DNA from: Prochlorococcus sp. AG-347-M23
GTDB taxonomy: Bacteria > Cyanobacteriota > Cyanobacteriia > PCC-6307 > Cyanobiaceae
Length of the DNA: 64,000 bases
Reading direction: 5' to 3'
Assembly: GCA_003278855.1 (NCBI GenBank)
Contig: QCCU01000005.1
Coordinates: forward strand, 1 to 64,000
Made by a program: the position numbers and the translations under genes. Shown here piece by piece: positions 8,512 through 22,234 of the stretch; positions within the stretch are counted from its first letter, which is position 1; the number at the start of each line of letters is the position of its first letter. Below the pieces are notes generated by a model. The model was not told where the DNA came from and made no database searches. It worked only from the letters and a program-made list of their open reading frames with translations.

Positions 8512-9282
8512 GTGAGTTTTATGAAATTTGCATTTTTAGTAATTGCCATATTTATTAATTTTTTTAATCACTCATTGATAAAATCAGAAGAAAAAATATT
8601 TTCATCAAACAACACAATTGAGAATATTGCTAGAAAAGAATCAATTACTGAAGAAAAAACTGAAATAAAAAAAATTCATATTGTAAAAAGTGGAGATACA
8701 ATATCAAGTATTTCAAAATTCTATTCAATAGATAAAGATTTAATTATTAAATTGAATAACTTAAAAGATGAAAATTATATCTTTGTTGGCCAAAATCTTA
8801 TTATCTCCGAATCTTCTGAAAATCTTACAAAACAATCAGATTCAATTAAAAATTATCATATTGTTCAAACTGGTGAAAATCTTACTGACATATCGAACAA
8901 ATATAATTTAAAAGTAAAAAAACTGATAGAGATCAATAATATCAATAATGCTGATTCTATAAAAATTGGTCAAAAGCTCACAATAAGAAAAAAGAACACA
9001 ATTAATTCAGAAAAATATGAAACAACTGAAAATAAAAAAAATAATGATTTAATTGAGTTAGATAAAAAAATTTATGGTCCTATAATTATCCAAAGTAAAA
9101 CATATAAAGATATTAAAGGTAGAAAAGTTTTAAACGTTCTAAATCAAGAAAATAAAAAACTGATTATTTCAATCAATTGTGATAAAAATGAATTAGATGT
9201 AAGAATACCTGGCAGGAAATGGATGGGAAGTAAGCCTGCTAAAGAAGAATTCGAAAATAATTTAATAAATGATTTTTGTTAA
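8512..9282 (+). CDS. LysM-domain secreted protein
   Basis: A 256-residue protein. An N-terminal hydrophobic segment (KFAFLVIAIFINFF) suggests export. Two LysM repeats follow, at about residues 55-98 (IHIVKSGDTISSISKFYSI...) and 115-158 (YHIVQTGENLTDISNKYNL...). LysM domains bind peptidoglycan glycans, so a periplasmic or cell-wall role is likely. The C-terminal 95 residues are lysine-rich with a short conserved-looking patch (ELDVRIPGRKWMG) and no peptidase motif. The track start is GTG 8512; ATG 8521 is equally plausible and gives a cleaner signal sequence. Confidence 0.8.
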   Translation: MSFMKFAFLVIAIFINFFNHSLIKSEEKIFSSNNTIENIARKESITEEKTEIKKIHIVKSGDTISSISKFYSIDKDLIIKLNNLKDENYIFVGQNLIISESSENLTKQSDSIKNYHIVQTGENLTDISNKYNLKVKKLIEINNINNADSIKIGQKLTIRKKNTINSEKYETTENKKNNDLIELDKKIYGPIIIQSKTYKDIKGRKVLNVLNQENKKLIISINCDKNELDVRIPGRKWMGSKPAKEEFENNLINDFC

Positions 9283-9361
9283 AACTTTAATTAATATGTG
9301 TGAATAATTTGTCTAAGAATATTAATGATGAGTTATTCTAAAAAAAGTTAAATTAATAGTA

Positions 9362-9571
9362 ATGGCTATTTCAAGAGGAGATCTCGTAAGAGTAAAAAGA
9401 CCAGAATCATATTGGTATAATGAAATCGGTAAAGTTGCTTCAGTTGATACCTCAGGCATTAAATATAACTGTGTAGTCAGATTCGATAAAGTAAATTACG
9501 CTGGTATAAGCGGAACTGATGGTGGAGCAAATACAAATAATTTCGCTGAAAGTGAATTAGAGAAAGCTTAA
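9362..9571 (+). CDS. psaE: Photosystem I reaction centre subunit IV
   Basis: A 69-residue protein with the invariant PsaE fold sequence: [30 protein letters not shown], and the C-terminal [12 protein letters not shown]. PsaE is an SH3-like extrinsic subunit on the stromal (cytoplasmic) face of PSI that helps dock ferredoxin and supports cyclic electron flow. The length is typical. The mutM start codon lies only 4 bp after its stop, so the two are probably co-transcribed. The 79 bp upstream gap should hold the promoter. Confidence 0.97.
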   Translation: MAISRGDLVRVKRPESYWYNEIGKVASVDTSGIKYNCVVRFDKVNYAGISGTDGGANTNNFAESELEKA

Positions 9572-9575
9572 ATAA

Positions 9576-10454
9576 TTGCCTGAATTACCAGAAGTAGAGA
9601 CAGTTCGTAGAGGTTTAGAGCAAAAACTTAATAACTTTATTATTAAAAAAGTAGAAGTCTGTAGGGATTCAACTGTTGCATTCCCAATCAACAAAGAAGA
9701 ATTCATTAAAGGACTTCTGAACTCACTTATTTATAAATGGGATAGAAGAGGAAAATATTTAATAGCTCAATTAAAAGAAGTTCAAAATGAGAATGCCCAA
9801 TTTCTTGTAGAAAATTCAAAAAATAACGGATTTCTTGTAGTTCATCTAAGAATGACTGGATATTTTAAATTTATTGAAAACTCAACTCATCCTTGTAAAC
9901 ATACAAGAATAAGATTTTTCGATAAAAATAATAATGAGCTTAGGTATATTGACGTAAGAAGTTTTGGGCAAATGTGGTGGATTAATAAAGGTCTATCACC
10001 CAACAAGATAATTAAAGGATTAGGTTCATTAGGACCAGAACCATTTTCTAAAGAGTTTGATGCTAATTATCTTAAGAAAGTTATTTCAAAAAGATCAAAA
10101 TCTATAAAAGCTATTTTATTAGATCAAACAATAGTGGCAGGTATAGGAAATATTTATGCTGATGAAAGTTTATACTCCGCTGGCATCTCACCTTTTAGGG
10201 AAGCTCGAACAATAAAAAAGAATGAGTTAATAAGGCTCAAGGAATCAATTGTAACTGTATTAAAAAAAAGTATAGGTTCTGGTGGTACTACATTTAGTGA
10301 TTTTAGGGACTTGGAAGGAGAAAATGGGAATTTTGGTTTACAGACAAATGTCTATAGAAGAACTGGAAAAGAATGTCGTAAATGTGGAAATTTAATTGAG
10401 AGACAAAAAATTACTGGAAGAAGTACCCATTGGTGTCCAAAATGCCAAAAATAA
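9576..10454 (+). CDS. mutM: Formamidopyrimidine-DNA glycosylase
   Basis: A 292-residue base-excision repair enzyme removing 8-oxoguanine and formamidopyrimidines. The N-terminal [13 protein letters not shown] supplies the catalytic Pro after initiator Met removal, which fixes TTG 9576 as the start despite being non-ATG. The helix-two-turn-helix region ([15 protein letters not shown]) and the C-terminal zinc finger (CRKCG...HWCPKC) with four cysteines are intact. It begins 4 bp after psaE, placing an oxidative-damage repair gene in a PSI transcript. A hairpin terminator follows directly. Confidence 0.95.
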   Translation: MPELPEVETVRRGLEQKLNNFIIKKVEVCRDSTVAFPINKEEFIKGLLNSLIYKWDRRGKYLIAQLKEVQNENAQFLVENSKNNGFLVVHLRMTGYFKFIENSTHPCKHTRIRFFDKNNNELRYIDVRSFGQMWWINKGLSPNKIIKGLGSLGPEPFSKEFDANYLKKVISKRSKSIKAILLDQTIVAGIGNIYADESLYSAGISPFREARTIKKNELIRLKESIVTVLKKSIGSGGTTFSDFRDLEGENGNFGLQTNVYRRTGKECRKCGNLIERQKITGRSTHWCPKCQK

Positions 10455-10455
10455 A

Positions 10456-10488
10456 AAAAGGGCTTACTCATCAAGAGTAAACCCTTTT
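10456..10488 (+). terminator. Bidirectional hairpin terminator between mutM and 5S rRNA
   Basis: The stem GGGCTTACTC / GAGTAAACCC (one mismatch) with loop ATCAA is extended by A/T pairs. T-rich tails occur on both strands, so it can serve mutM rightwards and the rRNA operon leftwards. Confidence 0.8.
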
Positions 10489-10499
10489 AAATATTTTTA

Positions 10500-10616
10500 C
10501 CTGGCATTGAGCTATTTTCTCAAGGGGCTACCCCCTAAATATTTTCGCCGCTGATGCGTTTCACAACCGAGTTCGAGATGGATCGGAGTGGTTCCACATC
10601 GCCATGAACACCAGGA
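10500..10616 (-). rRNA. rrf: 5S ribosomal RNA
   Basis: The reverse complement begins TCCTGGTGTTCATGGCGATG, contains the conserved GAACTCGG region, and ends near AATGCCAGG. The length is about 117 nt, and it is the last gene of the rRNA operon. Ends are approximate to a few bases. Confidence 0.93.
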
Positions 10617-10680
10617 TAGTGTGAACCTTGAGAACTGCATAGAAAATTATATATTTAAAAACAATAAATTAAGTTTATTT

Positions 10681-13554
<2,874 letters not shown>

Positions 13555-13811
13555 AATAACTTCAAATATTGAAGCATCAGCTTAATAGAATTGTTATTAA
13601 TGCATTTGCACAAATAATAAATCTGCATCATTGAAGATGCTTATTGTCTTTAAAAATAATCTATGCAGTTGTCAAGGTTCTCTGAAAACAATGAAATTAA
13701 TTCAATGAGTCCAGCATCTTAATGATTTCATTAGGAAGCTAGATTCTTTCAGAATTTGATCACAACTCAAAAAATTTCCTTTCTACCGGTTATGGAAGAG
13801 GTGGTGATCAG
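13555..13811 (-). other. Internal transcribed spacer, tRNA-Ala to 23S
   Basis: About 257 bp, AT-rich, with no ORF that I credit. It carries leader/processing sequence flanking the 23S terminal helix (an ATAAATCTGCATCATTGAAG region). The track ORF 13756-13959 runs over both tRNAs and is not a gene. Confidence 0.6.
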
Positions 13812-13884
13812 TGGAGGTAAGCGGACTCGAACCGCTGACATCCTGCTTGCAAAGCAGGCGCTCTACCAACTGAGCTATACCCCC
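13812..13884 (-). tRNA. tRNA-Ala (anticodon TGC)
   Basis: The minus strand reads GGGGGTATAGCTCAGTTGGT with anticodon stem-loop CCTGCTTTGCAAGCAGG (TGC) and T-arm GGTTCGAGTCC. It is 73 nt with an intact acceptor stem and lies in the 16S-23S spacer, 12 bp downstream of tRNA-Ile. Confidence 0.96.
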
Positions 13885-13896
13885 AACATAGAGATA

Positions 13897-13970
<74 letters not shown>

Positions 13971-14092
13971 AGGAAAAATAATGGGTGTGACCTAGAAAAA
14001 CTTAGGAAATGAAATTCTTAATAAATTAAAAACGTGAGATACCGATCGACCTAAGGTGACAAAATAATAATATTAAACATTTTGTTGTCTCC

Positions 14093-15578
<1,486 letters not shown>

Positions 15579-16182
15579 GTGTTCAAATCCTTTTGTAGAT
15601 AAATCTACTCAAATTGAATTGCTTTATCCAAATAAAAACTTCAGTTTTTGAATTTAGTTTCAGCCTCCTTAAATTTTAAGGATTACATTGAGTGCACATT
15701 AAAAATATTTCTAAAGTGACTTTCCAAGATCTCAGATCCGTTTGCATCAAGGCTAAAAGTTAGCAATTGATGACATTTTTATATATTCTTGACGGGACCT
15801 CACACCTTTATTGCATATACATCTTGAAATAACTAAAAAAAATTTAGTTATTCATGACGCAATAAAAGCATCAGTTCCTAAGTTTTTAAATTTTCTAGGT
15901 GCAGAGTTAAACAACAAGTGTATAACTCATTTAGAAGGGTAAACCCTCCTTCTGGCTGAAAATAATGATCAAGATCAAATCTTCAAAGAATTCACTCATT
16001 TACCAAAAATCAGATTTAAAGTAACTGCTTGAATAATGCAAAAATAATATTTCTGCCCAGAAGAAAATACTAAACCATCCGACTGTAATTGTGCAACCTT
16101 TTATACAAAAATTTTTTATTAATTTTTTATTTGATCAAAGTCTCATTAAACAACTAGGCTTAAATAAAGGGATATAAATGAA
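15579..16182. other. Gene-free region upstream of the 16S gene (rRNA leader and promoter region)
   Basis: About 600 bp with no convincing ORF on either strand, the longest gene-free stretch in the window. It should contain the rRNA promoter and leader (minus strand) and the invertase promoter (plus strand). It holds a perfect 10 bp inverted repeat at 15828-15852 and a short hairpin around AGAAGGGTAAACCCTCCTTCT near 15933-15953. On the minus strand, AATATATAAAAATG around 15775-15788 could be a -10 region. A small RNA gene is possible but I recognise none. Confidence 0.55.
15828..15852. repeat. Perfect 10 bp inverted repeat with A5 loop
   Basis: AATAACTAAA and TTTAGTTATT flank five A residues. 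It lies about 250 bp upstream of the 16S 5' end. The low GC makes it a weak terminator, so it may be an operator, a cruciform, or the terminator of a small transcript. Confidence 0.6.
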
Positions 16183-17622
16183 ATGGCAGAAAGATTTAGT
16201 CAAAAAAATTTAAGAGTAAGACCAAGTTCTGATGAAGAGAAAATTGTAACAAATGCAAAAAAACACTTCGAAAAGACTTTGGTTGAAATATCAGGCGAGT
16301 TAGTGGGAAGCGTCGCTGCACTAGAACACCCAACAAAAAATAAAAAATTAAATTATGGAGAAATATTTTTAAGAGACAATGTTCCTGTAATGATTTACCT
16401 CATTACCCAAAAACGGTACGAAATTGTCAAAAAGTTCCTAAGTGTATGCCTTGAGTTACAAAGCTCTAATTACCAAACACGTGGCGTCTTTCCAACTAGT
16501 TTCGTTGAAGAAAATGGACAGCTCATTGGAGACTATGGTCAGAGATCAATAGGGAGGATTACTTCAGCTGATGCAAGTTTATGGTGGCCCATTTTATGTT
16601 GGTATTATGTCAATAAAAGCGGTGATTATGCCTTCGGAAAAAGTCAAAGCGTTCAAAGAGGTATTCAACTTCTACTAGATCTAGTTCTACATCCAACATT
16701 TGAGGGTACTCCAGTACTTTTTGTCCCAGATTGCGCATTTATGATTGATAGACCTATGGACGTATGGGGAGCACCTTTAGAAGTTGAAGTTTTACTTCAT
16801 GGATGTTTAAAAAGTTGCATTAACTTAATGGAATTAAGTAGAGCAGATCATGTTAGTAGACTTCTAGACCAAAGACTTATTCTCACAAATCAATGGGTTA
16901 AGGATTTAGGAAGTTTTCTTTTAAAGCATTATTGGGTTACAAGCCAAACAATGCAAATTTTAAGAAGAAGGCCAACTGAGCAGTATGGTGATGATCAACA
17001 CTTCAATGAATTTAACGTTCAACCTCAAGTTGTTCCATCATGGCTACAAGACTGGTTAGAGAATAGAGGCGGTTACTTAATAGGAAATATTAGAACAGGA
17101 AGGCCTGACTTTAGATTTTATAGTTTAGGCAATTCTTTAGCTTGTATTTTCGGAGTTCTGCCTCCTGAAGAACAAAGATCTTTATTTAGATTAGTTCTCC
17201 ATAACAGACAGCATTTGATGGCTCAAATGCCTATGAGAATTTGTCATCCTCATATGGATGTCGAAGAATGGCAGAATAAAACTGGATCTGATCCAAAGAA
17301 TTGGCCTTGGAGTTACCATAACGGTGGTCATTGGCCAAGTTTACTTTGGTTTTTTGGTACAGCTGTCTTATTGCATCAAAAAAATCATGGTTCTGACGAT
17401 GTGATTCTCATGGAAGAAATGAAATCTTTAATAGAGGAATCATATTGGTGTCAACTTAATCAATTGCCTAAGCAAGAGTGGGCAGAATATTTTGATGGCC
17501 CTACAGGCACTTGGGTTGGTCAACAATCAAGAACATATCAAACTTGGACAATTGTTGGATTTCTATTAATGAATCATTTTTTAAGAAATGATTTTAACGA
17601 TCTAGATATGTTTAAAATTTAG
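16183..17622 (+). CDS. Alkaline/neutral invertase (glycoside hydrolase family 100)
   Basis: A 479-residue cytosolic invertase that hydrolyses sucrose to glucose and fructose. GH100 hallmarks are LRDNVPVMIYL near residues 63-73, the catalytic-acid region RITSADASLWWP with Asp130, and MDVEEWQNKTGSDPKNWPW. The C-terminus has EYFDGPTGTWVGQQSR and a tryptophan-rich TYQTWTIVGFLL. Length and motif order match cyanobacterial InvA proteins. In marine picocyanobacteria this enzyme links to turnover of sucrose used as compatible solute. It is convergent with petD, with only 2 bp between their stops. Confidence 0.93.
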   Translation: MAERFSQKNLRVRPSSDEEKIVTNAKKHFEKTLVEISGELVGSVAALEHPTKNKKLNYGEIFLRDNVPVMIYLITQKRYEIVKKFLSVCLELQSSNYQTRGVFPTSFVEENGQLIGDYGQRSIGRITSADASLWWPILCWYYVNKSGDYAFGKSQSVQRGIQLLLDLVLHPTFEGTPVLFVPDCAFMIDRPMDVWGAPLEVEVLLHGCLKSCINLMELSRADHVSRLLDQRLILTNQWVKDLGSFLLKHYWVTSQTMQILRRRPTEQYGDDQHFNEFNVQPQVVPSWLQDWLENRGGYLIGNIRTGRPDFRFYSLGNSLACIFGVLPPEEQRSLFRLVLHNRQHLMAQMPMRICHPHMDVEEWQNKTGSDPKNWPWSYHNGGHWPSLLWFFGTAVLLHQKNHGSDDVILMEEMKSLIEESYWCQLNQLPKQEWAEYFDGPTGTWVGQQSRTYQTWTIVGFLLMNHFLRNDFNDLDMFKI

Positions 17623-17624
17623 GC

Positions 17625-18107
17625 CTAAAATAATCCTAAGGTTAGCGATTTATCAATAGGCAAACATGCTCCAATACCAAGGTATATTGTTAGAAAAGTT
17701 CCGAATAAGAAAACAGACATCGCTATTGGTCTTCTAAATGGATTAGAGAATTTATTAACGTTTTCTATAAAGGGTAAAATCATTAATCCAAGTGGAATTA
17801 ATGTTTGAAGTGCAATACCCAAAAGTTTATTAGGAACTACCCTAAGTATTTGAAAAACCGGATAGAGGTACCATTCAGGAAGTATTTCAAGAGGTGTTGC
17901 GAAGGGATTAGCTTTGTCTCCCAACATTGCAGGGTCGAGAACTGCTAATCCAACTACACATGCAATAGTTCCTAAGATAACTACTGGGAAGATATATAGT
18001 AAATCATTTGGCCAAGCTGGTTCACCATAATAATTATGGCCCATACCTTTAGCTAACTTTGCTCTCAATTTTGGATCAGATAGATCTGGTTTTTTTAACG
18101 TGGACAT
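17625..18107 (-). CDS. petD: Cytochrome b6-f complex subunit IV
   Basis: A 160-residue membrane protein that is the C-terminal half equivalent of cytochrome b. Starts [20 protein letters not shown] and contains the PEWY quinol-site motif ([15 protein letters not shown]) near residues 75-90, with three transmembrane helices. It passes electrons from plastoquinol in the thylakoid b6-f complex. It follows petB on the same strand with a 33 bp gap, the conserved cyanobacterial operon. Confidence 0.97.
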
Positions 18108-18140
18108 ATGGAGAACTAATAATGTTTTAAGTATAGAAGT

Positions 18141-18797
18141 TTATAAAGGACCTGAAATACCCTGTTTACGAATCATTAAAAAGTGCATCAGCATGAAAAC
18201 TGCCAATGACCATGGCAATACAAAAGTATGAAGACTGTAAAATCTGGTTAGAGTGGATTGGCCAACACTTTCTCCGCCCCTAAGTAATTCAACCATAAAG
18301 TCACCTATTACTGGTATTGCAGCAGGTACACCTGAAACAATCTTGACTGCCCAATAACCTACCTGATCCCAAGGTAAAGAGTAACCTGTAACTCCAAAAG
18401 CGACAGTTATAACTGCCATTACAACACCTGTCACCCAAGTTAATTCTCTTGGCCTTTTAAAACCTCCGGTAAGATATACCCTAAAAACATGAAGGATTAA
18501 CATCAAAACCATCATTGATGCACTCCATCTATGCACAGATCTTATTAACCATCCAAAACTTACATCGGTCATTAAATAACTAACTGAATTATAAGCTTGG
18601 GTAACTGTAGGCTTATAGTAAAAAGTCATTGCAAAACCTGTTGCAAATTGAATTAGGAAGCATACTAAAGTTATGCCTCCTAAACAATAAAAAATATTTA
18701 CGTGAGGGGGTACGTACTTGGAAGTTACGTCGTCAGTTATGTCTTGAATTTCAAGCCTTTCTTGAAACCAATCATAAACAGATGAAGAATTAGCCAT
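18141..18797 (-). CDS. petB: Cytochrome b6
   Basis: 218 residues counting from [18 protein letters not shown]. The track ORF begins 21 residues earlier (18860) but those residues are not part of the family and overlap the ctpA start, so I use ATG 18797. The haem-ligating histidines in [23 protein letters not shown] and the SLHTFVLPW region are present, as are Cys35 (FYCLGG, covalent haem c-prime site) and four helices. It forms the core of the b6-f complex with PetD. It is divergent from ctpA, with 71 bp between start codons. Confidence 0.97.
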
Positions 18798-18868
18798 CCA
18801 AAAAAAAATTAGCTTTGATATAAAGAGCTTACTTAAAATTCTTATACTTGGTGTTAACACTTAACCCA

Positions 18869-20164
18869 ATGAATTCATCTTTTAACAAACTTTTAACATT
18901 CAAAACTGTTGTAACTGCATCATTGATCATAATTTTTTCTATCAATCTTTTGTTGATTGAAAGAGTGCATGCTCTCAGTGATAGCAGGCAATTAGTACTT
19001 GACGCTTGGACCTTGGTAAACGAAGGTTTTTATGATCCAGAAAAGTTTGATGAAATCCAATGGAAAAGAATAAGACAAAAAACATTACAGAAACAAATTG
19101 AAACAAGTGAAGAGGCTTATTCCGCAATTGAAGACATGTTAAGACCTCTAGACGATCCCTACACGAGAGTTTTACGCCCAAAAGATTACGAATTACTGAA
19201 ATCAAGTAATTTTGGGAGTGAAATTAATGGTGTTGGGCTTCAATTAGGTGAAGATGATGACAATAAAGTTAAAGTTATCTCTACTCTTGGGGGTTCGCCA
19301 GCAGAAGAATCTGGAATAGTAAGCGGAGACTTGATAGAGACAGTGGATGGAATCTCATCAGAAAAATTAGGGCTTGCAGGTACTGCCTCTAAATTAAGAG
19401 GCGAATCAGGGACAAAAGTTTTAGTTGAAATATCCTCAGAATCAGGAGAAGTTAAGGAAGTTGATCTAGAAAGGAGATCAGTAGATCTCAGACCAGTTAG
19501 AACAAAAAGATTAAGAGACGATTCTCACACAATAGGATATTTACGGATTACTCAATTCAGCGAAAGCGTACCCAAAAAAGTTGAAGAGGCTCTTCAAGAG
19601 TTAAAAGAGAAAGAAGTTGAGGGCTTGATCTTGGATCTTAGAAATAACTCGGGGGGACTAGTAAGCTCAGGTATAGCAGTTGCAGACTCACTATTGAGTG
19701 AAAAACCTGTGGTCGAGACAAAAGATAGAAATGGAATTAAAGATGCAATTATTTCTCAAAAAGAGACATCTTTTGATGGACCAATGGTGACTTTAGTAAA
19801 TAAAGGTACTGCAAGCGCCAGCGAAATACTTGCTGGTTCTTTACAAGACAATGAGAGGTCAATTCTTATGGGAGAACAAACTTATGGGAAAGGTTTAATT
19901 CAATCCCTAAAAAGTTTGGGAGAAGATAGTGGCATTGCAATAACAGTGGCTAGTTACTTAACACCAAATGGTAATAATATTCAAGGACAAGGTATGACTC
20001 CTGACAAATTACTTGATTTACCGGATGCAAGTGATTATGGAAGTACTGACGATAAATGGGTGAGGAATGCAGAATTATTTCTAGGGTCGCTTCTAGAAAA
20101 AGAAGAAGTTTCAGTTCAAACAATTGAATTAAAAAATGAAGAAATTAAATCTTTAAATGGCTAA
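18869..20164 (+). CDS. ctpA: Carboxyl-terminal processing protease
   Basis: A serine/lysine protease (431 residues from ATG 18869; an in-frame GTG at 18848 adds seven). The N-terminal hydrophobic segment (FKTVVTASLIIIFSINLLLI) directs export to the lumen. A PDZ domain follows at about residues 110-190, with INGVGLQLG and GIVSGDLIETVDG. The catalytic core contains GTASASEILAGSLQDN and the Lys in QTYGKGLIQS. CtpA removes the C-terminal extension of D1, a step needed for the Mn cluster. Divergent from petB. Confidence 0.94.
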   Translation: MNSSFNKLLTFKTVVTASLIIIFSINLLLIERVHALSDSRQLVLDAWTLVNEGFYDPEKFDEIQWKRIRQKTLQKQIETSEEAYSAIEDMLRPLDDPYTRVLRPKDYELLKSSNFGSEINGVGLQLGEDDDNKVKVISTLGGSPAEESGIVSGDLIETVDGISSEKLGLAGTASKLRGESGTKVLVEISSESGEVKEVDLERRSVDLRPVRTKRLRDDSHTIGYLRITQFSESVPKKVEEALQELKEKEVEGLILDLRNNSGGLVSSGIAVADSLLSEKPVVETKDRNGIKDAIISQKETSFDGPMVTLVNKGTASASEILAGSLQDNERSILMGEQTYGKGLIQSLKSLGEDSGIAITVASYLTPNGNNIQGQGMTPDKLLDLPDASDYGSTDDKWVRNAELFLGSLLEKEEVSVQTIELKNEEIKSLNG

Positions 20165-20192
20165 AGATTGAAAATAAAAAATCTTAAAAATT

Positions 20193-21449
20193 ATGAGTAT
20201 TAAAAGAATTTTTCATGACCCAATTCATAAAGAAATAGTATTTGATCCAGGAAAGCCAGAAGAATTAATGATTATGGAATTGATTGATACAGTCGCTTTT
20301 CAAAGATTAAGAAGAATAAAACAACTTGGGGCGGCATCATTACTTTTTCATGGTGCAGAATCGAGTAGATTTACTCACTCAATTGGTGTTTTTTGTATAG
20401 CTAGAAAAATTTATACTAGATTAATTGAAATTAAATCTTCATTTTGTGAAAATAAATTTGTTCTTTATGGAGCAGCTCTACTACATGATTTAGGGCATGG
20501 ACCTTTAAGCCATACCAGTGAAATAATATTCAAGCATGATCACGAACAATGGTCTGAAAACTTAGTTACAAATTATTCTCCAATAAATTCAATCCTTAAA
20601 AAGTATGACAAAGAATTACCCAGAAAAATTGGTGAATTATTTCAATCAAAACAACTATTTTCAAACCCTTTAAAAACATTGATAAGTAGTGAGATAGATT
20701 GTGATCGTCTCGATTATCTTTTACGCGACAGTTACAACACAGGTACTAATTATGGCTTAGTAGATTTAGAGAGGATAATTTCAGCTCTTACCTTTTCACC
20801 TGATGGGAATATCGGAATTAAACCAAAAGGCGTGATCGCTATTGAACATTTCTTAGTACTACGAAACTTGATGTATAGGACAATCTACAACCACAGGATA
20901 AACGAAATATCAACATGGATCCTGGAAAAAATATTACACACAATAAAACTTAATTATAAAAAGAATATTTGGTTAGATAATTCTATATATAAATGGATTT
21001 TTTCACCTTCAAAGGTTGATTTTGATGATTTCATACGAAATGATGATGTAACCTTTTATTATCATTTGCTTAGATGGAAAGATGAATCTTTTGAACCACT
21101 TTCTACACTATGCAAAATGTTTATTGACAGAGATCTATTAAAGGCATCAGACATAAGTTTTTTAAGTAAGGTGAATAGATTAAAAATCCTTGCATTTGCC
21201 TCAAAATTATGTGAAAGGAATGGTTATGATTCAGAAATATTTTGCGGAATTAAGGAAAAGTCTTTTAAAGGTTTTGAATCTAATAATGCACTAAAAATTT
21301 GGGACGGAAGTAATCAAAGCGCATTAGAAAATAGTTCTGCACTAGTAAAAACTTTAATGAGAACGGAGGAAAGCTCTTTTATTATTTATCCAGATATAAT
21401 CAAAAGTGAAATTAAAAATGAAATTTCATTAATGAATGAAAATTCCTAA
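20193..21449 (+). CDS. HD-domain phosphohydrolase (dNTPase-like)
   Basis: A 418-residue protein of the HD superfamily. The metal-binding histidines and aspartates occur as RFTHSIGVFCIAR, ALLHDLGHGPLSHTSE (the HD pair) and a downstream SSEIDCDRLDYLLRD. The N-terminal RIFHDPIHKEIVFD is typical of the YdhJ/Sll-type HD hydrolases related to dGTP triphosphohydrolases. The substrate is unknown; a deoxynucleotide or phosphorylated nucleotide is inferred from family. It starts 28 bp after ctpA and is followed 11 bp later by minC, probably one transcript. Confidence 0.85.
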   Translation: MSIKRIFHDPIHKEIVFDPGKPEELMIMELIDTVAFQRLRRIKQLGAASLLFHGAESSRFTHSIGVFCIARKIYTRLIEIKSSFCENKFVLYGAALLHDLGHGPLSHTSEIIFKHDHEQWSENLVTNYSPINSILKKYDKELPRKIGELFQSKQLFSNPLKTLISSEIDCDRLDYLLRDSYNTGTNYGLVDLERIISALTFSPDGNIGIKPKGVIAIEHFLVLRNLMYRTIYNHRINEISTWILEKILHTIKLNYKKNIWLDNSIYKWIFSPSKVDFDDFIRNDDVTFYYHLLRWKDESFEPLSTLCKMFIDRDLLKASDISFLSKVNRLKILAFASKLCERNGYDSEIFCGIKEKSFKGFESNNALKIWDGSNQSALENSSALVKTLMRTEESSFIIYPDIIKSEIKNEISLMNENS

Positions 21450-21460
21450 GATTTTTTTCA

Positions 21461-22123
21461 ATGGAAATCGTTTTACTAAGCACTAAAAATAAATATTTAG
21501 AAATTTTTTCTTTGTTAGATTTAGATAATATGCAGAAAACTTTCAAAAGATTTTCTTCCATCAAGGAACCTTTAGAAGCAAAAATTTTTGCAGTAAATGA
21601 GTCAATAAATTCTCATCAATTATCAAAATTAAAAAATCATTTTGAAAAAATCAATATTAGGTCCATATGTATTTACTCAAATAATAGAGTTACGATATTG
21701 AGTGGAAAGTCTTTAAGAATAGATTCAGCTTTTATTAAAGAGAAAGAGATTAAAAAAAAGTTACTATCGTTTAATTCAAAAAATAAAGACGATATTCTTC
21801 ATAAAGGAACAGTACGATCAGGTGAGAGAATATCTTCAAATGGAAACCTATGCATTATTGGAGACGTTAATCCAGGAGCAATAGTTTCCGCTAAGAAAAA
21901 TATTTACGTTTGGGGCAAATTACTAGGGATTGCATTCGCAGGGAAAAGTGAAAATACAAATGCCTCTATTGCATCACTTTATCTAAATCCTTTACAGTTA
22001 AGAATTGCGGATGTGATAGCTATTGGACCAAAGGATAAGCCAAAAAATTCTTATCCAGAAATTGCGGTAATAGAGAAACAAACGATAATTATCAAACCAC
22101 ACATAATCGAAAATAAAAATTAA
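21461..22123 (+). CDS. minC: Septum site-determining protein MinC
   Basis: A 220-residue FtsZ polymerisation inhibitor. The C-terminal beta-helix MinC domain is clear from about residue 105: LHKGTVRSGERISSNGNLCIIGDVNPGAIVSA, then YVWGKLLGIAFAG and a downstream IADV. The N-terminal domain is diverged, as in other picocyanobacteria. It precedes minD and minE on the same strand. With them it forms the complete Min system that restricts division to mid-cell. Confidence 0.93.
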   Translation: MEIVLLSTKNKYLEIFSLLDLDNMQKTFKRFSSIKEPLEAKIFAVNESINSHQLSKLKNHFEKINIRSICIYSNNRVTILSGKSLRIDSAFIKEKEIKKKLLSFNSKNKDDILHKGTVRSGERISSNGNLCIIGDVNPGAIVSAKKNIYVWGKLLGIAFAGKSENTNASIASLYLNPLQLRIADVIAIGPKDKPKNSYPEIAVIEKQTIIIKPHIIENKN

Positions 22124-22234
22124 TCAATAATTTGCAATAAATTAATTCAAACCGGACAAATTTAAGAATTACTTAATCTTTAAAATATTTAACTTTCTGC
22201 AAGTGGCTTTATTATTTGTAAAATCTTAAAAATC

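Noticed and set aside
18797-18860. N-terminal extension of PetB in the ORF track
   Set aside because: The family starts at [10 protein letters not shown]; the added residues are not conserved and cross the divergent ctpA start.
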